The position numbers and the translations under genes were made by a program. The notes below the pieces were generated by a model, which had not been told where the DNA came from, did no database searches, and saw nothing but the letters and a program-made list of their open reading frames with translations. From Fuerstiella sp. (GTDB taxonomy: Bacteria; Planctomycetota; Planctomycetia; Planctomycetales; Planctomycetaceae): DNA of 64,000 nucleotides. Positions 32,501 to 35,060 of this stretch are shown here, in pieces; position 1 is the stretch's first letter, and every line of letters starts with the position of its first letter. Location of the stretch: NCBI GenBank assembly GCA_022843805.1, contig JALHMY010000018.1, forward strand, positions 1-64,000, given 5' to 3'.

Positions 32501-33179
32501 GCAAACGACGACTTATACTGTGCCAGCCGACCTGCCGACCGGTAACTACCGCTGGTGGTCGGTGGCAGTTGGAGCAAACTCACAACAGGGCAGCTGGACT
32601 GCCAACAACGATTTCTACGTCGGCGGATGGGCGAAGTTCACCACACCTCCAGGGGTTTACGGTACGACTCCAACTTTCAACTGGCTGGCGGTCGGCGATG
32701 CTGCCCGGTACGACATTCAAATCATCCGCGTTCAGGCGAGGCAGACGATTGTCGTCAATGAAACCAACATCACGGGGACAAGCTACACGGTTGCCACCCC
32801 TCTGGTCTCTGGCGGACAATACCGAATCTGGATCCGTGCCATCAGTGTGACGGGCGAAGTCGGTTTGTGGAGCCCTGTGCTCGAATTTTCTGTCGCTTCG
32901 ACAGATTCATCACAACATGACGCAGCGTCGCTGAATGATCTTGCGAATCTCGATGTACTGAATGGACAACTGGTCAAACTACTGCACAATCATGCTCAGC
33001 CTGACCGTGTTGTCCGTATGAACGAGCAGACGCTGACCATTGACCACGCATCACCACCGGCACCCGTCCCGCTTGAACATGATGATGTCGATGTGCAGGA
33101 GGATGCTGAGCTGATCGAAATCGATGAGCTGATTGATTACATCGTTACGGACCTGCTTTTCAGTAATCCCCTGACCTGA
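2505..33179 (+). CDS. Giant LEPR-XLL-type secreted/surface protein with solenoid repeats, Calx-beta-like, RTX-like GGxGxD and FnIII-like domains (10,224 aa)
   Basis: Single uninterrupted ORF; LEQRVMLSADP at 2685-2717; repeated 'GPDxDNxWxLTGxNxG...FxxIENLTGG' units; repeated 'AxxVAxAxGgxxGVGVSxGxxxAxNxI' units; GGxGxDxIxGG runs; four 'xPTxTWxxVxGAxxYDIWI' repeats. GTG start at 2505, or ATG at 2544 or 2562. Confidence 0.95.
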   Translation: MQISETVHSHHSQMPSEPRMPTTVAALARLLFSRNRQTGESRKVRLARLIRNQRGRAGEALEQRVMLSADPIISSGPAGVYTVAFGASDDTVSVELISSEASDNGGVVVSVSYIDDDSVLVRFNLGNATTGVVSLTLDGGGGSDRFTVDALGKPLTILGGEGTDSLIGPDEDTTWTVSGLDTGSATGITLFDSVENLTGRSGVDEFKIDAAGSVTGTIDGGDGDDKLTGPDTDNVWILSGEDAGRVNNTSTDVTTGAASFVEIENITGGSASDEFRVTTLESITGEIAGGDGADTLIGADDSNNWSLTGGNTGTLNDADFIEIENLTGGTSDDTFEIIGTAASLSGKLDGGLFDIDSPTVNTVNYSQRGASVTVNLETISAPGLTGGYEQITRFVGSSNTADVLVGPVSFLEQATWTINGVNSGIVEGTAFSGFENLTGQNNSSDAFIFSPLGSITGAIAGGTGSVDGFAVADANGDLTAYQPTGADQSGGPTTIGGKIVSSWTGMDNFNPLGGNSTNRVVTGTIFGRHLILEAAAAGQMSVRFDKTTFTSGVSSFPFANPSGTLILDTGTGGDVVNIISTDPGFNAALIRYSDGKLRGDFTSASDTVELSMGSVAFDDGVFLNLTTSGYTHQFGHTGAGVRQIWLDGGNGNDQFTTTGVLQIDDVTIIGGSGTDTLTGPTAGMQWAVTGADSGSSPSATTIETGVTVDWVAGPNPKIVRKAGNWGLLSPIAGDVLDISGTESNDGLYKVVSVTTTTTPNDTLVLTSSQVPVNLTDSVVAINRDSLRFRGVENLVGGTGVDRFLMRSGGSISGQIDGGSGAVDDVLAGPDADNTWTLTGTNAGVLNGTTDFRGIESLTGGFAADTFQFQPAGEITGLLDGGLDKAVTPGGTEAAVDTLSFSGFGAAVEVNLALGEATNVAAFSRMDRFAGSGSSLDELTGPDAGDSIDASSFPIDTLEFGLRVQVLVGDLAGNVYQYIGATSTDSNPSIAGDQPFDFASLDFSDQTLWQASDTTANWIITGTNSGEVDGFKFSAFANLTGRGASSDYFLFEVGGSLSGMADGGTGVGTTDGVAVSDGTTTTVLVTDALTSPTAVHGRTINFAGMDSVTVLTGDDVDRVIRGSVFNDDIELEKDSAGRMKVTFVGTNYYDGIGYDTEFSFVNPSSSLTIQGGAGGDTITVKSMDPGFAADLLLYGNTSSTLMIAPDPGKDEIYFESDVFTGGGYLEVFADKIDISDNKVVSTLTDQNDLTSGNDIVFRARRVGTTELENLLPSGYLSKSVEINVGAGANLLASSIYLIASAEDRALAETTGLTTLESQFFIDPAVNFLQDLIALPIKVLVKASDAKVTIGDGAQLLADNVVGVYSTAASDASASAASSLFSLGYSQSDATATITVGENVLIEGNGPVNITSSASSVASISTETAREEQGSVPGKKSAGFAASLAVSWAKLTSTVTVAETAEVHGGRTVNIRALGDIESEAESSSSLYADGSAALSLALQFSTADILTQVDGKVTADMNTNGGEVVKFEFDPTVAASDYNSTETTTRVAPGETVKLISDMTLDLGSGPQTIEAGTVLMYMGETRRNNVTLSDKTSAGYEATFVNSVGDTVQLWTISSEPWGYVDTANDRISVFNLENDVGNWVVVTEDTVSYSPRRGTSIGGLDPGEYVIVSLPDNPATAVDESRYVKLARGEQKAIDAYLWEAEFNTGTNPHVVNLTSGATTNTRTFSANDIDDDTITLNGVGNTFELGQAVIYREPGRTDSDKVVDGKWQSKDSAIDGTDYVPLIEGLEHGGLYYVMAGVDQFNLIGDQRLVDGQSLQLGALENETRGGVARIKLGAVSPLAVGFSLSATQILDSTFLTFGIGTALNAADTASAEAGFESEDVKDKKKKKDDDGGYDWKSSAFDNVFNKAAEKFGQKNKTGGNASLQVAGALAFSYTDHDAKTLITSTADLNSNDDMELTSGITQNLKITAESTGEPQKGKKNKVTKKAAPNTSADTAVSAAIVVGVQNNASRAIVEGGAELDSMRALRLLSGVTYPFLSRPDEFVPTSTGEFSDKITSEGFDFVNTYLDGTGGLQSLFNTWARSTTKADKLAIAGSINVMVMNNIAESIVHSGAQINQDPFYRPSDDYYTNPDHDPTVDNDNITHSANANNVDEHVVSIEAINYMQFLNMTGVFGFHLPSLELSDPLTFAKNGIDSVDMSFELSPGGAESKRGGVGGAVFLQFLENTTHAIVEPGVNLYSGRESGLNIKAEEAIMGFAFTQAGADAGQLAIGGSFSYFEQDSDTLAQLSEGSTIEGGRVDVYAGSLETQINWAGGVAKSKAIGAGGAVAINDTNRTTRAVIGESDDTAGTGVNGTLTINVHGSVTARASVAGGIYAFTVAGAVTNTKPDRKSQTQSVKQKQAETGVAIAAAASVNLIDDTTQASLSDAIVTSDAIDVKANNQNRIVAATGGLAFTRADGGPNKSPSSKNNAVALAGALSDNVIDATTDAFIRDAEITVRARDIDSLVVEGAERSFSLTADAAGDIIAIAAGGAGALADGGSAVSLAGSVALNTISGHTKARMIDSTLEVEAHDWLSTDIVARLISGQMVRVSGGPNDGELYRYIGKGAALPLPSADIVNSDDFELITIIGDALVGATNDAEIFTIAGGLSLGIARGGTTGGSTAVSGGIALAFNEISSPAEALIEDSDLTWEDFSSGGLKVEASSTGDIGSYTVAGAVAVALAKQGAGTAVSGAGSGSLNEIQSDTTATILDSTVVATGTVTVKAFNDAEIIAGAGAVAISFARAGSGTAAGAGFGAAFAVNQIGTDSDDNLVQAIIENSDVTAGGAIDVMAENFAGIFSLGIGAAAGAANSTSGSAIGVAGAGSVGLNRIYSSTQALVTNNSSLTTFVGSGGAISVTATDESWINSTAGAVAVGVALSQKTAIAAALGFSLTINDIHNTTRAAVEDSQLTSDGTVTVSADSTADIDSIAFGIGVAVAISGNATSISVAATGAIAFNEINNVVEATIHDTSDIGTTTVVSGGAVSVTASDESTSNAFALAASASIAGSTSASGIAVSVGLALAHNTIDKDVNASIVNTSSILTDGGDVIVRADDDSEIEVYSFAVAVAVAVSGNISVAVAGGAAESTNIILNRSNAWISNSVLGTTAEPVGKVDLDVDSSAKIDAVVGTIAASVALGKTAVGVAVGISVARNFIGWEIDDSVTADYETGSGLAQGSTLSQNQKVKITEGAREGDVYKYLGNSQTQPTATANSGQTKSLSKNTDYVLISDTYTGTTATVGAIYRYVGNNRSNVVLASEDFTDTDNWELASIDLRTQDYSDRRLWEQVNLASSPAEAEAWIQNSSIYAAGDLTIDAISDQEIDAIVFAGAVALAGGAQAGVGVSGAGVYTENRTETHISAYIDGDGASGITASSILLNANDTSAITADAGAASLAAAFGLNAGVAVSVGIALAMNQIDNEISAYIANADQFVTTTTGGISIDASETTSIDALSLAASIALGAGGTAGVAISGAGAWARNVILSDINAYILNSEVDSHTYVDIDATNDAAIDATIVAASVAVAGGSTAGVGVSIGISIAENRIGATDDPAEVRAWIKNSAVDANTGALSLNADGRQSVEALVFAGSVALAFGGTAAVGLSGAGVGATNLIATDIHAFIQDDDNNSSSTVTGIHADSIEVKADDRSTIHADAAAASVAFALGGPVGVGLSIGVSLARNEIRNDVAAWIADAVSVEARSGNIVIDAGVEEDPTGLPADYSTSQTVALKKGDTVTVGSDVYRFLGEGAKVRPTWESSATAVYLKNGDLVKVMDGDNDGGEVGSIYRYLGASISPPADSDDDDLAVDLTEEDYSDTGSWQLVDEFALYDSNSGEVDVETGDLVQVVPGYSILFSSEDSDVDLVPNRIYVSTDDGLVYRYVGNARSSVDLEDEDYFDTSKWQLGTPTQDEFGVGGTFYRYLGSDATDLDLTIQDYTDTSVWAQVTRDLSDSVQTYSANPSYWVKTSSIEALSLAISVGIAVGGVAGVGISGAGAEATNVILTDVNAWASDSSLKASMGDVTIEATNTATIDAAVISVSAAFGAGGKAGVGVSVGVAVARNFIGWDISSDQFPEASIDFSTGDSLRNQFSRTTPLTTGDLVRIDAGARAGDVYKYVGDTIQADFSSSQGTRAISEGDIVEISSTFTYDGDSDGTPDGKIGGLYKFVGSDGNRNLNAQDYTDTDRWEYVGSTYLVEQDYGNTDYWQQANLAQSSAEVQSYTERTSITAGGALTLDAFSDNTIDAVVFAGSVALSGGFVGVSVSGSGVGASNRIATLVHSYIDGDGADGIDVGSLSLDASDTSNIDSVAAAASLAGALAGVAVSVSIGASVAENIITNDVSAYIKNANTGVIARTGEVRVEASENAAIESDAVAASVSVAIGVIGIALSGAGADASNIVANTVSSYISGSAVATEVPQDYLSSQQLNVLAPGKQVLLVEGATGEFGYRGSVGQVYEYIGATTGSPVNPVGLRQQRYLDSTKWRLVSVGSKDIVIDAQNTSSINSVVGAVAVSASVGLIAAAGSVGVSLSDNIIGSIDQVAFNPDTLAFEKLTFQNQSKAWISDSVVSSAEDLVVTADSLETIDSEAYAGSAALAVGIGLAIAGAGVEVTNLFDTVTHAWIDQSDAVSAGDLTVQATSDSELVSSSAKGVAVTASLISVSIAASLVDTDISNDVRAWISGDSNDSVHAGGDLLVDASVLDSRIADVGATTVGISIGVFAATGGGLDLQNTIDNIVRSSVTGSLTISAVGDLSVTASESAYLEADATNVSLAIGLGAAIGVSLVKNEILSEVEAIVAGTSSAARVSLTAGNLTVLAQATADIEKTETVGVAGSLVAAVGNRADADVGTLVAASVSSAVVTVEDTVTINAISSNSADAYAGGGTFGGFAAGAMIADVTAGRGTNVNEVSAAVGDHTTINAAVLTMNATGVDTLRATTVSAAVGGISIAGAQSDVTSDQASVASIGEDVVITVGSLVVSSVQSQDFDSQADAVSFGLAAGTGAGVDNDVNSRATIDIGAGSGGATLITADSVYITVLNNFNKDEFAEDNNLRSGSFSGISLDWLESSTTLTTEATVDIGPGTILTAVGTNAAPARVEIAAVNSGTAIDSIRMESFALLGVALTVGRSILDYTGDAEINVDGAFIENKTGDVSLSTSSNTQIRGTASLLIASTLSGAAGADVDATNTVNNVVTVDDSTIKASDINLMSGRTSDGLVNLLDASANAEIFAISLYPNITVPVVNADITETNQVDVLGNSILQALQDVSLITRSGIGEDRASTTGTAISLSLIPYGFPVPDGADDIVSNIVNIDSTALIEAGLYNMAVVRILPVKVNGVVEDDLISGGSNILDRLNSASDVPGVGRRLSDAELAALTPALPAGLKYEYTWLDVEDIEFSINTGTIIQVVAGASQGGIAGNYYQYRPGTADGGHRIVLEQQNYANSSIWSNLGKTLTAAQQLKPIYPSDVTLAFGTAIDRKFYVIKPLELVTPTVTYLNIGNLLLEQREEILSWMISHAGDTEALARYQVQLDDLDDTLEELGLTQYYTGVSASAIVFDVTAGRRYRFLGATRELMILTEENYADTSRWSLQGGTTAQPGDIRSDIQTGERVIKRDLDTLFLNIPSVYASPGSVYIERDGLSVAEESAAKTTYQSLVDSGRVIARAGAQISIHNQTPLTAVINDVIIRDNRKVEVIDGVYTVFEPGNVWLNSYKFTDNANIAAPAISITQDSFPVSYYDLSGSTTNLETVLTSLEQDLYLVGDVINENGALTVDNREGSIIVSGELRAETVSVTAARDFSLNTEGWLHTGKDPRQYLTWDSQRAAAITDADNTLEFGTSDSVSGLTAAINGPGARILAQGKISITARLLNVNGLIQSGVDTITLDVASNFNPGRRTVNFTDKNGRTISGISFGSDDVPVDGFFDSARQAIVLEDIIPQGGEIILAGQVLSTGNGKLRVANGYTSVDINNESGYDLILNRIDTTTDRKGKITIIDTATLFKNVYEVSAGRVERRFYTGQEAPQPIGDDGVVAAINYTLQSTTDAGAVSSGVETFYNTRTGLQYVWVEGQKSTKTTYSEYQTKSFNLLGDNALADWLVRDANLVSPPVIEYTDKQPLLESETLEVDGTRGVPDYAVGDAYTINYEQIGDINVKAVKNVTKVFVGGNEQTGIGGQWYLYVADDANIYLPGQTYAANTTVWVAKTASELGIVVNSDPDIGVLNRALNQYPDSFDGSSVDYDTWTEGGGWMRYKTVYSSVTEIEGLKDIYTHTLKASYPIALDFLEGTAAPRIRVVTKGNLILEGDMESPDHGSIDLRSKLGSITGADAVAIYGATPEVRAGQGAEDSIRLNIEGNRLPGDAQHSKTANLVTLRKGELVERNDGLYRFTGNGKVQNSAGATVTVGNAGVTVFLNNQSYSDKRNWLKVSDSALIATAGGDIVVNAVSLNNAASRFRIGEISSGSGDVLVNAPDGIYAGSATSQITGELVELDAFRGEIGSSTRLLRVNSDIDGIAATGGVAARARFDIYIIEGNSANSAGSMKLALPESWTALASVISTEGDVYLAAQSGSILDGNVELFRPADAGRVLTYDDLSAEQKVEYNLGKFSLEAASYPVSPGLMSVLFPHTEFLSLPQNSTAAEMPNVLGAKVTLIAGGGAGGVGRMTGRISLNLAADWSLLTTSEKEVLATATAEDVIGAHYELYRYTGGTVSGVQLKDEDFIGSWEKIAVNFVTSLDRNSGQTVSIRKNQTVLVQYSADEFGLYKFTQGSDSSDTTVNLTVETFSDTSRWAPVVADHTTSDVGAANLVNGEIVANKRRIERLALQLFDDLDIEASESLEVDAAKAVVIGTAGDFLVDHIRTGDSARIKAAGGIFDLGTDGEAAISAFGDVVLGAGTSIQHFNQTSPLRLQLSPVSRLSVDLPGDLRLQQVSADLSGSDFDSAVTGITSLAINDLIAYRINAGGVAEIEVLEGDLYLGRVSAGYSVDLRAQSDILDYFDDADSPVVNIFTGNVNDPATGNVWLQTSTGNVGTAANSVEVEIRRGDLNALIQQDSWIHSVTDLNIGNFTSVDGDVTLLVDGQTNVGLITALGDGIVDPAASLTDGLVTITSQTYIVDRRDDDSRNIWSTGAILIAGNGIGSADNRFDVQTSRLEASIPGGGIWLSNTGELQIGNISSLVGIQALNTVDISASSSIVVAEAIDSAGGPVLLDAANDIQVNASVTSGGGAVTLLADRDILFNAVGLIDTESGNSTVTLTADADGAGGGGITMADGSFVDATNGFIDLNATGNILLSHLRTTLQVDVDSTAGSILDNGDSQLEILAPRAQLSAAGNIGTSAGALEVDVQFLEALSSNGGIFIDDLNGLIIGQIGLVGAPTLNTLLTGLRAAQTIRVTTTGFMRVREDVVSTQADITLHAIDSLVMTLLPQPNGSVFVTVLDGSDTDEDLTVEFDADISGATCVTLLAGDDMLIAAGSLITTDADGVTLVTDEVILRIDHADADDNVGLNPDGTVWNTGARFDLLGSVATTSLLITGNRDDDTFYLQPQALSGHTRVLGDISAAAGGTDWFILDHLPTISSSHDRPNHLLANGTDGAVRDTVDLDGRGGTDHYVVNVTGGQTSYLVNVVDTGLPDDGADTLRVHSLNTVGTGPFDWNHAQQGSTDPARSDVFLLRKNFVALLTQTGTDSDNRPTFAGAVERINYNGTLNGRLLVSSGDGDDQFYVDDNSSITTLDGGKGKDLFQVGQVFGTNPNGYDYPPGDRPDDIRVVASDTQNIDLTSDNDEISLLRITRGWLSPGISQPLTAFGGEGADTFNVYSNKAVLRMEGESGNDTFVIRAFLAEGNIIAQGGNDDDHFEYNINAPVSINGGLGFDTVVALGTEQSDAFIITDEGVFGAGLNVRVDGVEESLEVDGLEGDDYFYILSTRGNVVTTVIGGLGSDSFNVAGDVTQPIFSQDLNGRSSVINQGTVSSPGNPYDKLLVDGVAISIADETQSKVVITESGGSTELVEDQIAVDSYQISLFDPLNLNAATVAYLTVSAGLSSTNDRRLAKRNTGDADGPHEADSLLVSIDGGLTWVRAGVLKFTAANWAVPQTVLVKAAHDDAIEGERKVMVSHSLTVFSPSAEDVKAFDGVAIPNVEVRVLDDDLGSLLIRQTATSTRILEGDAASEISDTYEVRLAVDPTQSVAVNLGFSESSQIRVYDEFNNEITSLTFGPGNNNWRTLRITAINDAVRENTSVLTISHTFSTLDPVYSAADSVDLDVRIFDNDSPGVLVTESNGSTRVVKGVSGDDYTLRLVSQPTADVYVNLYGDGQTVFTGARTVGQVDDRLVLRPVGDAWAANVDFATNGADPDTITRAGTSWADDGVNIGSLLRINGSGPLYKVNAIKDVRSGDVVVSSSLVLTLDGNVSSQTDGVVSLQRMVWAVKFTAADWAKEVNVSVAADNNFIPDPDQQFVRSQPVRNHVVNGIRGPLIIEGGVAEGKDRSIRPAVMLPTEQTAMPIDISIQSDETKQADRLNVFNDSSTADDRGWMTAVELRNDVIKLGDANLNNDVRPINLSGLGMRPGPDGRSTDLIVDISEAQDGSGNITIPGGITFDDIEISEILLGQGNDQFNIAATSSGTPGASGSVVTVLHGGGNTALNSGVMGGDTVIVTGGGGPASPLVIYGDTSQDGRRYNSRPDLGIINGNGIIYQNSGNDVIDASASAGAVTIYGGNGNDLIRGSQADDQLAGGSGDDTIFGGSGHDHIYGDSGFNLAFDVTKGANDVAIVSRLLTVPVADTASSPLRDRLLAGRDLISGNSGNDIIFGDHGVIEQSAGIVRLISTGNVTLIRTEAPDNGDVDQIDGNDGNDRILGGFGGDTISGGEGHNIIVGDHGQASFNASAQLLEITTTNPTIGGADSITSGSGNDLIIAGTGSDTVSSGSGNDLIFGDHGRVTGSGIDLTLLPLNTVSPTFVMTSIATQNSDSGGDDLINAGAGSDIVIGGQGFDRILGGSGDDDIIGGHTVADGQDSGDWIDGGAGNDYIAGDNAYIRRASGNASPRFRALTGTEISGTNGNVTAASQADPSGTANRTVTLFNHTATTVAGVYGDDAIAGGSGNDAIFGQLGSDAIQGDGAVVNAAGTMILNVAAAKISVDDIDGVDTDGDDYIEGGGGNDIIFGNLGQDDIIGGSSGLFGTPTAAHRPDGSDLIFGGSGTNAARNNVGDESLNGHARDADVILGDNGNIFRIVGTNGISSGNYLTFNYDSYGPKRIVPRSTQYLDYAPGDASNNAFSDEIHGESGDDVVHGMSGNDVIFGDGQDDDLIGGAGNDRIYGGAGEDGILGDDGRIQTSRNGLTETLYGILTPTTQGTINLPNTLIGAIVNVTGRLKKTVDLASYRQGGHDVVYGGLGDDFIHGGFGDDAISGAEAVADWFLTTPLGDESVLMYNAATRMFAAYNPVDPLSKIAGFILNFDATGSDGSKISDGMDSLFGDEGNDWLVGGTLNDRMFGGMGDDLLNGDDNLETSNGLNNIPDVPLYADADFAFGGGGFDVMIANTGADRLIDWVKRFNTYVVPVIPTVANPAIASPTVLREASPILTQFLRDLAFSSGFDSDTDVQSNQFHAELGLVTNEDGQTWFDQIWQRPDRDPVPSNLYVGIDTLGGFETLPVPGIRILNTTSITVSEYRDSSSILVVLTSPPLQNVVLTITSQNTAEVIVDNSILTFTPLNWNIPQAVKVTGVDDSVIDGHKQVSVTISVNTALSAQSYASVTPQTVVVTNQDNDLSRPTINGPPATTTSQRPTITWTSDPAAVGYDIWIGNVSTRQNPYLITTSTTNSLTPTADLGIGVFDIWVRSFRSDGIKGQWSVLYRTQIDTPVTISPTAAVQLTSRPTITWAPVTGAVRYDVWIDNVTTGQSQVIRDQNVTTTSWTPSADMPISAYRIWVRGVDGGGRFAKWSVVVNFRVATAPIPISPVASTFDRTPTFTWTPVTGAVTYSFQLRNLATGVTIYNIRNLQTTTYTVPADLPTGNYRWWSVAVGANSQQGSWTANNDFYVGGWAKFTTPPGVYGTTPTFNWLAVGDAARYDIQIIRVQARQTIVVNETNITGTSYTVATPLVSGGQYRIWIRAISVTGEVGLWSPVLEFSVASTDSSQHDAASLNDLANLDVLNGQLVKLLHNHAQPDRVVRMNEQTLTIDHASPPAPVPLEHDDVDVQEDAELIEIDELIDYIVTDLLFSNPLT
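2685..2717 (+). other. LEPR-XLL-like N-terminal motif (LEQRVMLSADP)
   Basis: Translation around aa 61-71 matches the planctomycete LEPR-XLL signature (L-E-x-R-xx-L-S-A-D), preceded by a basic Arg-rich stretch. Confidence 0.8.
2960..5650 (+). repeat. Intragenic repeat family A: 'GPDxDNxWxLTGxNxGxLNGxxFxxIENLTGGxxxDxFxFxxxGSITGxIDGG'
   Basis: Repeated motif in translation: DNVWILSGEDAGR, NNWSLTGGNTGTL, ATWTINGVNSGIV, DNTWTLTGTNAGVL, ANWIITGTNSGEV, each followed by (I/F)ENLTG-like text. Confidence 0.85.
10000..17300 (+). repeat. Intragenic repeat family B: Ala/Gly/Val-rich beta-solenoid-like array
   Basis: Recurring pattern 'xAxIxxSxVxAxxxVxVxAxxxAxIxAxAxAVAxAxGxxxGVGVSxGxxxAxNxI' across the translation. 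Confidence 0.8.
26500..27900 (+). other. Calx-beta-like domain block within the giant protein
   Basis: Repeated 'VxxTExxGSTxxVEG...YxxxLxxxPxxxVxVxL.....LxFxxxNWxxxxxVxVxAxxDxxxE' pattern; a further similar unit at about 31490-31800. Confidence 0.6.
28650..31120 (+). other. RTX-like Ca2+-binding nonapeptide repeat region
   Basis: Multiple GGxGxDxIxG motifs: GGNGNDLIRG, GGSGDDTIFGGSGHDHIYGDSG, GGAGNDYIAGDN, GGAGNDRIYGGAGEDGILGDDG. Confidence 0.9.
31820..32890 (+). other. Four FnIII-like repeats near the C-terminus of the giant protein
   Basis: RPTITWTSDPAAVGYDIWI; RPTITWAPVTGAVRYDVWI; TPTFTWTPVTGAVTYSFQL; TPTFNWLAVGDAARYDIQI, each followed by a 'Y.IWVR....G..G.WS' pattern. Confidence 0.8.
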
Positions 33180-33391
33180 CGGCCATTTTTGGTGTTTGGG
33201 ACGTTACCGGCAAAAAATCCGGGCAGAGCTTTATTGGCTCGACCCGGATGCTGGTCTGCGCGATGGGGATCGCGAGCGCTGGAATCGTTACCGGAGTTTC
33301 AAATTGTAAACGCATTGCCTATTGCAGCCGCTTCTCGACGTCAGTATTCTCAGTGGCTGCCGCAATCCCGATCAGCCAGCAGAGTCTATAA

Positions 33392-34141
33392 ATGCCCAAA
33401 CAATTGTTGATTTATCAGACGGCCGTACCGCTTAGCCTTGCGAACCACGGCAGTATCTCACTCGAAGCCGCCACAAATTTTGAGTTCAGCGCAGGGGTTA
33501 ATGCCGTGCCGCTGATGGCGGTGGAGCTTCCTCAGGCTGCAGTGGAATATGCGATCGTATTTACCGTAACCGAACAGGATGTCATCCCGGCCGTAGTGCT
33601 TGGAATAAGGAATGAACAGAATTTGTTTCTGTCTGCGGATGCGAAATGGCAGGCCAAATACATTCCTGCCTTTATTCGACGTTATCCGTTTGTCTTCTCC
33701 ACGAGTGCCGATGGCAAATCCTTAGTGCTGTGCATCGACGAGACTCATCCTGGGATTAACCGTGAAGGGCGTGGCAGCAGGCTGTTTGGTGAGGATGGTA
33801 AACCATCGTCGTTTACTGAAAAGGTGCTCGCATTTCTGAAGGAATACCAGACACAGTTTGAACGAACACGGATGTTCGGCCGACACCTGAAGGATCTGGG
33901 GCTGCTTGAGCCAATGCAGGCTGAAGTGACAACTCCATCGGGAGAAAAACTGAAGCTCAGTGGCTTCCATACGGTTTCCCGCGAGAAGCTCCGTGCTCTG
34001 GATGCTGATTCACTTGCGTCTCTGGCACGCACTGACGAACTCGAACTCATTTATCTGCACTTGTATTCGATGCGTAACTTCAACAATTTTAAAGAACGTC
34101 TGCTCAGCTCGCCGGTCAGCACGGAAGCCGTGACCGCATGA
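33392..34141 (+). CDS. SapC family protein
   Basis: 249 aa; 'NLFLSADAKWQAKYIPAFIRRYPFVFS' and C-terminal 'LDADSLASLARTDELELIYLHLYSMRNF' resemble SapC family motifs. Confidence 0.85.
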   Translation: MPKQLLIYQTAVPLSLANHGSISLEAATNFEFSAGVNAVPLMAVELPQAAVEYAIVFTVTEQDVIPAVVLGIRNEQNLFLSADAKWQAKYIPAFIRRYPFVFSTSADGKSLVLCIDETHPGINREGRGSRLFGEDGKPSSFTEKVLAFLKEYQTQFERTRMFGRHLKDLGLLEPMQAEVTTPSGEKLKLSGFHTVSREKLRALDADSLASLARTDELELIYLHLYSMRNFNNFKERLLSSPVSTEAVTA

Positions 34142-34223
34142 TGTTCGGATCAGGCGACAGCAGTGCTGCCCGTCTCACAGATGGCGAATCTGTCCGTCAA
34201 CATCGTGAAAACCTGTGGTGATC

Positions 34224-35027
34224 ATGGTTGTGCATGAACCTGCATTTACAAGATGGCTGGACTGTCTGTCTGGTTTTCCGCTTGCTGGTGTTGAGGCGTC
34301 GATCAAACTCTCGGCCAGGGGGATTTGCACCGACCGCTTTCTCGCGTCTATCGAACGCCGCAGTTTTGACTGGGAAAGATTCCGCAGTCTCTGTCTGTCC
34401 ATGCAGCTTCCCGAGCAGAATCTTGTAACGCTCAGTGAAGCCTTCGGCGAGGCTAATCAGGTTGGTTTCGGTTTTGAGGCGGAACAGTCCCGCGTTGTGT
34501 ACAAGCTGTATTTTGAGTTCTGGGATCGCTTAGTTCGTGAAATTCGCACCGATCCGCGAAATGTCACGCCGCGTCCTCTGCATTTAGGCCTCAAATGGGA
34601 ACCTGAGGTTCCTGGCCGGGTCATTGCAGCCACATACACCTGTTTCCCTTTGCTATCGATCGGCGGGATCCTGAACCGCCTCTCAGCGTTCCCCGACTCA
34701 GGCAGCGTTTCACTGCAAACGACGAAAAAAGTGATCAGTCGCGCCGCGACTCAGCTGCGAAATGACTCATTCATTTACCTCGAAGCGGGTGAAGAATGCA
34801 CCAGCAGACGTTCATATGATCTGAATCTCTATAAGGCAAAATGTCGGGTGCACAAGATGCTCGATCTTCTGGACGCCGCCCGGGCCGGTTACGGCCTGCC
34901 TGTGCAGGCAGCACGTCAGCTGGAGACTGCCGCCGAACAGCCACTTGGACACATCGGTGGTGGTCAGGGAAGGGATGGAAACGACTATCTGACGGTCTAC
35001 TACGAAATCAACCACCTGCCGGGCTGA
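34224..35027 (+). CDS. Hypothetical protein, ~267 aa, immediately downstream of sapC-like gene
   Basis: ORF open across 270 codons (GTG 34215 / ATG 34224), co-directional, 82 bp after the SapC-like gene; no family recognised. Confidence 0.7.
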   Translation: MVVHEPAFTRWLDCLSGFPLAGVEASIKLSARGICTDRFLASIERRSFDWERFRSLCLSMQLPEQNLVTLSEAFGEANQVGFGFEAEQSRVVYKLYFEFWDRLVREIRTDPRNVTPRPLHLGLKWEPEVPGRVIAATYTCFPLLSIGGILNRLSAFPDSGSVSLQTTKKVISRAATQLRNDSFIYLEAGEECTSRRSYDLNLYKAKCRVHKMLDLLDAARAGYGLPVQAARQLETAAEQPLGHIGGGQGRDGNDYLTVYYEINHLPG

Positions 35028-35060
35028 GAGAGAGCCATTCGCCATGATGATCGCCCTCTC

